Both the position numbers and the translations under genes were made by a program. A stretch of 7,653 nucleotides of DNA. Origin: Coriobacteriia bacterium. GTDB lineage: Bacteria; Actinomycetota; Coriobacteriia; Coriobacteriales; UBA8131. The notes beneath the pieces are model-generated. The model saw only the letters and a list, made by a program, of their open reading frames with translations, did not search any database and was not told the DNA's origin. The DNA is taken from the NCBI GenBank assembly GCA_003509825.1, contig DOMT01000164.1:1923-9575 (forward strand). The letters run 5' to 3'. The first letter of the stretch is position 1; the number at the start of each line of letters is the position of its first letter. Of this stretch, positions 1-4,962 are shown piece after piece.

Positions 1-1
1 G

Positions 2-613
2 CCGATCGAAGAGGCAACCGTGGATGTTCCCAGCGAGTACGCAGGCAAGATCATTGAGGTATTTGGTTCGGCAGGTGGCGAGATGACAGATATGGCTCAA
101 CGCGAAGAACATACCCACCTGATGTTTAAGATACCCACCCGCGGCACGATGGGATTGCGCACACGCGTGCTCAACGCCACTCGCGGCGAGGCGATCCTCT
201 TCCACCGCTTCTTGGAGTACGGCCCCTATCGCGGCGACATCTCCAAGCGCAAAAACGGCTCGATGATCGCCATGACCAATGAGAAGAGCCTGGCCTACGC
301 GCTCGACACCCTGCAAACGCGCGGTACGATGTTCGTCGGCCCGGGCGAGGATTGCTATGAGGGCATGATCGTCGGCGAAAGCGCCAAAGAGGGTGACATG
401 GTGGTTAACGTGGCCAAGGCCAAGCAGCTCACCAACATGCGCTCGTCATCGGCCGACAAGGGCATCTTGCTCACCCCGCCGGTCACCTTCACGCTGGAGG
501 AGGCCCTGGAGTACATCGAGGACGACGAGCTGGTGGAGATCACCCCCAAAAGCATCCGCCTGCGCAAACGCCTGCTCAATGCAAATGATCGCAAGAAGGC
601 CGGCAAGCAGTAG
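2..613 (+). CDS. typA: TypA/BipA ribosome-associated GTPase, C-terminal part (5' end outside window)
   Basis: This is the last 203 residues of a translational GTPase of the TypA/BipA family, which binds 70S ribosomes and assists ribosome assembly and growth under stress. Full-length members are about 610 residues, so the G domain and domain II lie upstream of the window. What is visible is the EF-G domain V-like region (EYAGKIIEVFGSAGGEM, the HLMFKIPTRGTMGLRTRVL stretch) followed by the BipA-specific C-terminal domain (FLEYGPYRGDI, KNGSMIAM, FVGPGEDCYEGMIVGE, NVAKAKQLTNMRSSSADKG, LTPPVTFTLEEALEYIEDDELVEITP). The frame is open from position 2, so GTG at 20 is an internal valine, not a start. 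The basic tail ending RKKAGKQ is usual. The stop at 611-613 lies 2 bp before the convergent HEPN stop, leaving no room for a dedicated terminator between them. High-GC codon use fits a core chromosomal gene. Confidence 0.96.
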   Translation, partial: PIEEATVDVPSEYAGKIIEVFGSAGGEMTDMAQREEHTHLMFKIPTRGTMGLRTRVLNATRGEAILFHRFLEYGPYRGDISKRKNGSMIAMTNEKSLAYALDTLQTRGTMFVGPGEDCYEGMIVGESAKEGDMVVNVAKAKQLTNMRSSSADKGILLTPPVTFTLEEALEYIEDDELVEITPKSIRLRKRLLNANDRKKAGKQ

Positions 614-615
614 GG

Positions 616-933
616 TCAGGCTCTTGTCGTCTCGCTTTGTCTCGACTCATTCAGCTCAACACCCAACGCAGTGCAATATCTTTTGCATGATTCAAGGAGT
701 GTGGGAAAGTCTTTCTCGACCACACTCCAGATAATCTTTCTATCAACCTGCCCATAGTCATGAGCGAGTATGTTGCGCAGTCCGCTCATGGCTCTTCTGT
801 CGAATCCATGAGTTTCTGCGGCCGCATCCAATCTCCCACCTTCTTCCGCTGCTCGGAAAATTCTATTCTCTATACCTTCGACAATGAGCTCATCTTCGGC
901 ATTAAGAGGCTTGAGAAATCGACTTTCGGTCAT
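616..933 (-). CDS. HEPN (HepT-like, DUF86) toxin of a HEPN/MNT module; start uncertain
   Basis: A 105-residue HEPN-domain protein of the HepT/DUF86 type. It shows the family RNase motif RX4HXY exactly: R53-NILA-H58-D-Y60. In studied HepT proteins this motif forms the RNA-cleaving site, and its tyrosine is the residue AMPylated by the MNT partner. Downstream helices (VDRKIIWSVVEKDFPTLLESCKRYC) fit the HEPN bundle. ATG at 933 is the only ordinary start in frame, preceded only by a weak GAG. The frame nevertheless stays open upstream to a stop at 1011-1009 and encodes a helix-like stretch (ELKRIQEIYDIVIKTLRQI) resembling the first helix of DUF86 proteins. The annotated start may therefore truncate the fold, or the gene may be damaged or use an unusual start. 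It lies just after the MNT gene in one transcription unit, and any extended form would abut that gene's stop. Function is inferred from motif and context. Confidence 0.78.
   Translation of the reverse strand: MTESRFLKPLNAEDELIVEGIENRIFRAAEEGGRLDAAAETHGFDRRAMSGLRNILAHDYGQVDRKIIWSVVEKDFPTLLESCKRYCTALGVELNESRQSETTRA
696..728. repeat. Inverted repeat (9-bp arms) inside the HEPN 3' region
   Basis: GGAGTGTGG (696-704) and CCACACTCC (720-728) are perfect inverse complements. The 15-nt interval begins with GAAAGTCTTTC, which could extend the hairpin by four more pairs. It sits 83 bp past the typA stop, antisense to the HEPN coding sequence. It could slow typA read-through into the toxin gene, but no T-run follows on the plus strand, so calling it a terminator is not justified. 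It may be chance. Confidence 0.35.
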
Positions 934-1000
934 TGTTATCTCGTCAATTTGGCGAAGTGTTTTAATGACGATATCGTATATTTCCTGTATACGCTTGAGT

Positions 1001-1540
1001 TCAGTGTTCTACGCGCTCATAAATCAGCACCTTTTCTCTCTCTATCGACTCCCTCAAACCAACATCTTCCACAGTGTCTACCGTGATGATGTCGAATTTT
1101 TTATCGAGGGATTTTTCCAGTTCTTTCGTTAAACGTGATAGGTCGAAAAGGCTGAATCTACCCTTTTCGTCGAGGATCAAGCGCAAATCTATATCGCTGC
1201 TTCTTGTGGCATCGCCTCTGGCGTAAGATCCAAAAAGAAATCCACGAGCGATTGCGGGATAGTTGCTGGCTACGATGGTCAACGCCTTTGAGATATCATC
1301 GATCGATGGTAGCGGTAAGGGCTCTTGCACACAATCCAAAACCTTTTCAAGCGACTCCTGAATAGCATTGAGTTGAGATCCTAAAATCGAATCCGCATCA
1401 ATGCCTTTCCGCAGGTAATGTAGAAGCGCGTCACTTTTACTTATTCGATGGCATGCAGCATATTCTTCGATGGCATTGAGCTCGCTTTTAGGCATGCGAA
1501 AGGAAACCGGCGTTCGAGTGTCTTTCGTTGAGGTAGCCAT
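1001..1540 (-). CDS. MNT-domain nucleotidyltransferase antitoxin with N-terminal ribbon-helix-helix domain
   Basis: 179 residues. Residues 10-48 (TPVSFRMPKSELNAIEEYAA onward, then ISKSDALLHYLRKGI) have the beta-strand/helix/helix pattern of ribbon-helix-helix (CopG/Arc-like) DNA-binding domains. Residues 51-72 are a helical linker. From about 80 the chain is a minimal nucleotidyltransferase (MNT) domain with the GSX10DXD signature complete: G104-S105, ten residues, D116-I-D118. The likely third metal-binding aspartate is D150 in KKFDII. Known MntA antitoxins use this motif to AMPylate the tyrosine of the HepT motif and silence it; the same job is inferred here because the HEPN gene follows directly. 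The RHH part is not in the minimal MntA and would let the antitoxin repress its own promoter; an inverted repeat lies at that promoter. ATG at 1540 keeps the whole RHH strand; no clear Shine-Dalgarno precedes it. Confidence 0.85.
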   Translation of the reverse strand: MATSTKDTRTPVSFRMPKSELNAIEEYAACHRISKSDALLHYLRKGIDADSILGSQLNAIQESLEKVLDCVQEPLPLPSIDDISKALTIVASNYPAIARGFLFGSYARGDATRSSDIDLRLILDEKGRFSLFDLSRLTKELEKSLDKKFDIITVDTVEDVGLRESIEREKVLIYERVEH

Positions 1541-1551
1541 GACTTAGCTAC

Positions 1552-1581
1552 TAATATGTATTGCAAATGAAATACATATTA
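1552..1581. promoter_or_regulatory. Operator-like inverted repeat at the RHH-MNT promoter
   Basis: TAATATGTATT (1552-1562) and AATACATATTA (1571-1581) are perfect 11-bp inverse complements separated by 8 bp. The repeat begins 11 bp upstream of the RHH-MNT start codon, covering the probable transcription start and overlapping the -10 hexamer. A pair of symmetric half-sites at this location is the expected operator for a ribbon-helix-helix autorepressor, and the first gene of the operon encodes one. Binding is inferred, not seen. Confidence 0.7.
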
Positions 1582-1606
1582 TAGCAAAGAGACTCAGTAT
1601 GGGCAA
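1578..1606 (-). promoter_or_regulatory. Promoter of the RHH-MNT/HEPN operon
   Basis: On the minus strand a perfect TATAAT -10 box (1583-1578) lies 17 bp downstream of a TTGCCC -35-like hexamer (1606-1601; 4 of 6 matches to TTGACA). The predicted transcript would start near 1571, leaving a leader of about 30 nt before ATG 1540. The AT-rich character contrasts with the flanking typA sequence. The -10 box overlaps the right arm of the inverted repeat, so occupancy of that repeat should block transcription. From 1607 to 1692 no gene or further signal was recognised. Confidence 0.7.
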
Positions 1607-1692
1607 AGATGACCGTTGGAAAGTTAAAATCAATTTTTGACTCGCATAGAAATAGGGCTCATTGTATAACTACTTTTGATGCCCGGCGGAGG

Positions 1693-1911
1693 CTACAACA
1701 GCGCAGCGATTTTGTCCGTGTATCGCTTGCTTAAGGGAAGCTCCATGTCTACGTGCACCTTACGACGAAGGGTTGTTTCTGTCAGGTTCTTCTGCGGGTT
1801 GAAGCCCTGTTTTTCGTATTCGACCCAGTAGAGACCGATGCCCCGTTTTTGCCAACTCGGGAGCTCGTTGTAATCGATGCCGTGTGCATGGAGCCTGCGT
1901 TCGATTAACAT
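1693..1911 (-). pseudogene. C-terminal remnant of a Thg1-like (tRNA-His guanylyltransferase family) protein
   Basis: A 72-residue frame whose sequence GIDYNELPSWQKRGIGLYW, followed by VEYEKQGFNPQ and a tail of RRKVHVDMELPLS, resembles the C-terminal end of bacterial Thg1-like proteins, where a G-I-N-(Y/F/W)-N-D-(L/Y)-P motif is followed by a (K/R)RG segment. Thg1-family enzymes add nucleotides in the 3'-to-5' direction to tRNA ends and are about 240-280 residues long. The catalytic N-terminal two thirds are absent. ATG 1911 lies at the point where similarity stops, and upstream codons to the stop at 1956-1954 do not look like the family. No ribosome binding site was seen. It reads as a dead 3' stub, truncated at the junction it shares with the plus-strand stub next to it. 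The family call is from memory of the motif and is moderate. Confidence 0.55.
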
Positions 1912-1912
1912 C

Positions 1913-2074
1913 AGCAGTAAGACACTGATCGTAGGCGTTGCGCCAAATGGAACTTATGGCTCAGGTGACATGAATTATGAAAACGGTGTCAGGCCGGCAT
2001 TCTGTCTTGCATCCGACACGGGGGTTGAGCTGATGAGTCACGAGACACATGGAGAGGTGTTCACGATCAAGTAG
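1913..2074 (+). pseudogene. C-terminal remnant of a DUF6273-type domain protein
   Basis: About 53 codons in the plus frame ending at the TAG at 2072-2074. The sequence VAPNGTYGSGDMNYENGVRP followed by AFCLASDTGVEL is the typical C-terminal end of DUF6273-like domains (NGVRPAFCL-type motif near the end, then a short strand and a final TIK). These domains occur in large, often secreted or cell-surface proteins of gut Firmicutes and Actinobacteria; function is unknown. Everything upstream of about 1920 is foreign: the same bases encode the start of the Thg1-like stub on the other strand. The open frame begins at ATG 1877, but the codons 1877-1912 are antisense to that stub and not family-like. 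The stop overlaps the end of the endonuclease gene by 8 bp. A broken 3' fragment, not expected to be functional. Confidence 0.55.
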
Positions 2075-3263
2075 TAGAAAGCAAAAAGTAATCCGCCTCC
2101 TCGGACACCGGATGATCGCCTTTGTATTTTTCCTGCTTGAAGCGTACTTGTAGGTTGAGCCGGAGGTAGTATTTGCCGCTTCGCTCGATGACCGTGCCCA
2201 GGGCCTGCATGGCACTGCCGTCGGTGCTTGAACGCCGGGCGGGGGTGTCTAATGCGGAGTGGCAGAGCAGGTAGTTTTCGAACTTGCGCCGTTGCGAAAT
2301 CTGATAGGAGAGCACATCGCCGTCGTCTTTGGCGATCAAATAGCCGTCGACCGACTCGTTGTCCGTCCAGCGTTTGCTCGGCATCATGCCGAAGAGTACG
2401 GCCCAGAGGTACTTGCGGTAGGCGATTTCGTAATCCTCGAGATCGTCGGGGCCAAAGCCCGCCGGATCCTGCTCTTGCAATAGATGCAGCACGTCGGGGG
2501 AGCGCTTGCCTTTGACGGAGTAGGAATACAACAGCGCGTAGGCCATGACCTGAGGACAGCGGTAGTGGCAGGTTTTGAGGTTCTTGCCGAAGACCTCGCC
2601 CGAAACACCGGCAAACACGATAGCGTCGCAAAGCTGCTCGGCGCGTGCTACCTTGTCTTTGAGCCAGGGTCCTCCGGACATCGGCATGCTCTCCAGCTCC
2701 CGATACCCGGCTTCGTCGAGTCCTCGCAGCTCGTATTCAAAGAAGGTCAGGCGCGATACGTTGGCCAAGGTCGGTTCGCTGCCGATGAGGGATTTTATGC
2801 TGTAGTGCTTGTCGATTATCGACCCGGTAAAGTGGTCCAGCACCCGGGCGGCGAGATCGGCCTTGTGCGAGCTGCCTGCCTTAAGCTGGCAGCAGCCGAT
2901 ACTCTCCAGGAAAACCTGAACATCCGAGGGAAAGGTAGCCTTGCTTTCCCCTTTGATCGTCTCGTAGAGGGCATCCGCGGCCTCTTTGAAGCGCAGCGCG
3001 GGAATCGTTGCGATGAGCTCCCGGTTACGTTCGACCGCGATGAGGGCATCGGATGACCCGTGGGGGATTTTGCTGTACACGCTAAAGCGCAGCAGGTCGC
3101 CGTTGCTTTCCTGCCGCATGATGGCGGCGATTCTCGAGTACTGCGTGTCGATGCGGTAGAGCTCATCATCGGCATTATGAACCGTGCCCTCGCCGAGCAG
3201 GCGCAGCAAAACGTAGGCTTCGCCCCACTCGCCTTTATTGCCCGTCCACGCCTTCTCGCTCAT
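2067..3263 (-). CDS. HpaII-family type II restriction endonuclease
   Basis: 398 residues, slightly longer than HpaII (about 358). The N-terminus TGNKGEWGEAYVLLRLLGEG (residues 7-26) matches the characteristic GNKGEW(S/G)E-Y-V-L-L-LL start of the HpaII family. A second conserved block, HYSIKSLIGSEPTLANVSRL (153-172), is the likely nuclease core region; K157 is a candidate catalytic lysine (inference). It would cut unmethylated DNA at CCGG, the site of HpaII; that specificity is inferred from family and partner. ATG 3263 is chosen because a perfect AAGGAGG lies 6 nt upstream and the GNKGEW motif begins at residue 8. The gene starts 29 bp inside the end of the methyltransferase gene, so translation is probably coupled and endonuclease made after methyltransferase. 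No frameshift or missing segment is evident, so it is likely active. Confidence 0.9.
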   Translation of the reverse strand: MSEKAWTGNKGEWGEAYVLLRLLGEGTVHNADDELYRIDTQYSRIAAIMRQESNGDLLRFSVYSKIPHGSSDALIAVERNRELIATIPALRFKEAADALYETIKGESKATFPSDVQVFLESIGCCQLKAGSSHKADLAARVLDHFTGSIIDKHYSIKSLIGSEPTLANVSRLTFFEYELRGLDEAGYRELESMPMSGGPWLKDKVARAEQLCDAIVFAGVSGEVFGKNLKTCHYRCPQVMAYALLYSYSVKGKRSPDVLHLLQEQDPAGFGPDDLEDYEIAYRKYLWAVLFGMMPSKRWTDNESVDGYLIAKDDGDVLSYQISQRRKFENYLLCHSALDTPARRSSTDGSAMQALGTVIERSGKYYLRLNLQVRFKQEKYKGDHPVSEEADYFLLSTT

Positions 3264-4293
3264 CTAAAGCCTCCTTGATTTTTTCGGCGATCGCCCTGAT
3301 CACGGGCACGCTCACCGAGTTTCCCAGCTGCTTGTAAAGATGTGTGTCGGCCAGAGGCAAAACAAAGTCGTCGGGATACCCCTGAAGGCGAGCCCACTCC
3401 CGCGGCGTCATCTTGCGAATGCCCTCGCGGTTGATTTCGCCCTTGATGTTGGTGACGGGGGTAAAGTCCTCCAGGCGCTCATCGACGATCAGGTTGCGCT
3501 CGCGCCCCATGCCGCCACACACGATCGCGCCGGCGGTTCCCTCCACGTCGCGTACCACATACCCGAAGCCGTTGCCCTTGGACTTGTGGCGGTCTTTGTG
3601 ACTGCGCAAGGTGGAGAGGTAGCGCTCCGACAGCCAGTACTTCGCCGAGGGGGTGCTTTTCTCCATGATGTCTTTGATCACACGCTGTTTTTTGTGCGGT
3701 TTGGGAAAACTGAAGGTGGCAGGCGCGATATCCTCCCTGAAGGCAACGATGTAGATGCGCTCCCTGTTTTGCGGAACGCCGAAGTCTTTGGAGTTGAGCA
3801 CGGAGGAGTAGACGACGTAACCGAGCTCCTTTAGCGCGCCCTCGATGATCGAAAACGTACGCCCCTTGTCGTGCATGGTCAGGCCTTTTACGTTCTCGCA
3901 GAAGATGACCTTGGGTTTCCTTTTTTCGGCGACATCGCACAGACGGATGACGTCGAAGAACAATGTGCCGCGGGCCATGCCCTTATAGCTATCCTCAAAG
4001 CCACCCTTTTTGCCCGCGATGGAAAAGGCCTGGCAGGGAAAACCCGCAAGGCAGATGTCGAAAGAAGGTACTTCTTCAACGCCGATTTTGGTGATGTCGC
4101 CGTGGATAAGGGGAGGGCTTTCGCCGTCCGGGGTTTGCGGCGTTTCAAAGTTCGCCGCATAGGTCTTGCAGGCCGCCTCGTCGAACTCCGACACGAACAC
4201 CGTCTCGATCTGTTTGCCGAATGCCTGATCAAAACCGAGTCGTATACCCCCGATTCCGGCAAAGAGATCTATGGATTTGTAGATTTCAGGCAC
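3235..4293 (-). CDS. dcm: DNA (cytosine-5) methyltransferase of the HpaII-type system
   Basis: 352 residues, with all main C5-methyltransferase motifs in order: motif I DLFAGIGGIRLGF (9-21) for S-adenosylmethionine binding; motif IV FPCQAFS (85-91) with catalytic C87; motif VI ENV (133-135); motif VIII QNRERIYIV (175-183); a variable target-recognition region at about 200-290, including KGNGFGYVVRDVEG and CGGMGRERN; motif IX-like MTPREWARLQGYPDDF (295-310); and motif X KQLGNSVSVPV (321-331). It transfers a methyl group to carbon 5 of a cytosine in the target. CCGG is predicted because the next gene is an HpaII-family nuclease. The start is GTG at 4293, supported by GAGGAG 5 nt upstream. The symbol dcm is the generic one for this enzyme class; it is not the E. 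coli CCWGG orphan enzyme. The 3' end contains the ribosome binding site and start of the endonuclease gene. Confidence 0.95.
   Translation of the reverse strand: MPEIYKSIDLFAGIGGIRLGFDQAFGKQIETVFVSEFDEAACKTYAANFETPQTPDGESPPLIHGDITKIGVEEVPSFDICLAGFPCQAFSIAGKKGGFEDSYKGMARGTLFFDVIRLCDVAEKRKPKVIFCENVKGLTMHDKGRTFSIIEGALKELGYVVYSSVLNSKDFGVPQNRERIYIVAFREDIAPATFSFPKPHKKQRVIKDIMEKSTPSAKYWLSERYLSTLRSHKDRHKSKGNGFGYVVRDVEGTAGAIVCGGMGRERNLIVDERLEDFTPVTNIKGEINREGIRKMTPREWARLQGYPDDFVLPLADTHLYKQLGNSVSVPVIRAIAEKIKEALDEREGVDGQ
3270..3276 (-). promoter_or_regulatory. Strong ribosome binding site for the endonuclease, inside the methyltransferase gene
   Basis: AAGGAGG on the minus strand, 6 nt before ATG 3263. 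It is made from the methyltransferase codons for K-E-A near its C-terminus (KIKEALDE). Ribosomes finishing the methyltransferase pass over this site, which favours coupled, ordered synthesis of methyltransferase then endonuclease. It fixes the endonuclease start. Confidence 0.85.
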
Positions 4294-4557
4294 TGTTTCT
4301 CCTCGGGAGGCTGATGCTGAAGGTCGATCTCGCCAAAACCAGCCTTCGGATTATTTGCAAACAATCATTTTATCAGTACGGGCGGTGGGGCGGGTGTATG
4401 CGCAGGGATCTCTCTGTTAAATCACCGTTGGCAGAGAGACGGGGCGATTTGGACAAAACATGGAAACTCCCTGTCAGCGGCGGTTCGGCAGAGAAGTAGG
4501 GACAAAAGGGATACAATAGCCGTATCGTGCTGTTGGGATTATACGAAAGGCTCCGAT
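4294..4557. promoter_or_regulatory. Divergent control region between methyltransferase and vsr
   Basis: This 264-bp gene-free interval must carry the outward promoters of the methyltransferase/endonuclease pair (minus) and vsr (plus). Seen directly: GAGGAG (minus, 4304-4299) before the methyltransferase GTG; GAAAGG (4545-4550) 7 nt before the vsr GTG; TACAAT (4512-4517), a plausible -10 for vsr without a good -35; and an AT-rich pocket at 4350-4373 where CTGATA and AATAAT (minus, spacing 15) form a weak promoter candidate for the methyltransferase. GGACAAAA occurs twice (4451-4458 and 4500-4507). No controller-protein gene lies here or elsewhere in the system, so any regulation would have to come from the methyltransferase itself or from host factors. 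Confidence 0.5.
4409..4439. repeat. Perfect 8-bp inverted repeat between methyltransferase and vsr
   Basis: TCTCTCTG (4409-4416) and CAGAGAGA (4432-4439) are perfect inverse complements separated by 15 nt, and two G-T wobbles could extend an RNA stem inward. It lies roughly midway between the divergent start codons, a position suited to a shared operator or to an RNA hairpin in a leader. It is not followed by a T-run, so it is not a normal terminator. Role unknown. Confidence 0.45.
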
Positions 4558-4962
4558 GTGGTTTCCGAGGCAACCAGAAAATCGATGCGATCCAACAAGG
4601 GGACGAACACCAAGCCCGAGCAGGTGGTGCGCAAAATCCTACGTAAACTGGGGTTTCCGGGCTATCGTCTCCATTGGAAGAAGGCCAAGGGGCGCCCCGA
4701 CATCGCTTATCCCGGTAGAAAGGTTGCTATCTTTGTCAACGGCTGTTTTTGGCACGACTGTCCCCATTGCAAACCCGCGCACCCCAAAACGAATACCGAG
4801 TTTTGGGAAACCAAGCTGCGCGATAACGTGGAACGTGACAGACGAGCGGTCGAAGCCCTTGAGGCGGAGGGTTGGACGGTGGTTACCGTCTGGGAATGCG
4901 AGCTCAAGAAAACCCGCATCGAGCACACGGAGCGGTACCTTTACTCTGTTTTAGAGGGGTAA
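4558..4962 (+). CDS. vsr: Very short patch repair endonuclease (Vsr)
   Basis: 134 residues, the normal Vsr length. Vsr nicks DNA 5' of the T in T:G mismatches that arise when 5-methylcytosine deaminates, starting very short patch repair. Recognisable parts: RSNKGTNTKPE (11-21), with E21 matching the E. coli E25 position; catalytic aspartate D48 in GRPDIAYP; the FVNGCFWHDCPHC block (59-71), with H66 and candidate zinc ligands C63, C68 and H70/C71; KTNTEFWETKL (77-87); VERDRR (91-96), with D94 matching E. coli D97; and VWECE (111-115), with C114 the last zinc ligand. GTG 4558 is preferred over ATG 4585 because GAAAGG lies 7 nt upstream and the RKSMRSNK region is conserved. It diverges from the methyltransferase, whose mutagenic product it would repair. 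Its last 22 bp overlap the convergent regulator gene. Confidence 0.95.
   Translation: MVSEATRKSMRSNKGTNTKPEQVVRKILRKLGFPGYRLHWKKAKGRPDIAYPGRKVAIFVNGCFWHDCPHCKPAHPKTNTEFWETKLRDNVERDRRAVEALEAEGWTVVTVWECELKKTRIEHTERYLYSVLEG

Noticed and set aside
393..734. Plus-strand 113-codon frame overlapping the typA end
   Set aside because: It is a shifted frame of typA with low-complexity Arg/Ser/Trp content, no family resemblance and no ribosome site.
760..1132. Two plus-strand frames of 108 and 82 codons opposite the toxin and antitoxin
   Set aside because: Both are antisense to the HEPN and MNT genes, whose motifs are clear; nothing recognisable in the plus frames.
1607..1692. Possible promoter or small RNA in the gap left of the Thg1-like stub
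   Set aside because: TTGACT and TATAAC occur on the plus strand but 22 bp apart, too far for a standard promoter; no hairpin or gene was recognised.
2038..2631. Minus-strand 197-codon frame inside the endonuclease gene
   Set aside because: Shadow of the endonuclease in another frame, with Arg-rich composition typical of high-GC frame shadows.
2484..3056. Plus-strand 190-codon frame opposite the endonuclease
   Set aside because: Antisense shadow; the minus-strand HpaII-family motifs and strong ribosome site decide the strand.
4294..4557. Controller (C) protein gene in the methyltransferase-vsr gap
   Set aside because: The only sizeable frames (for example 4221-4499 plus) have no helix-turn-helix pattern and overlap the methyltransferase gene.
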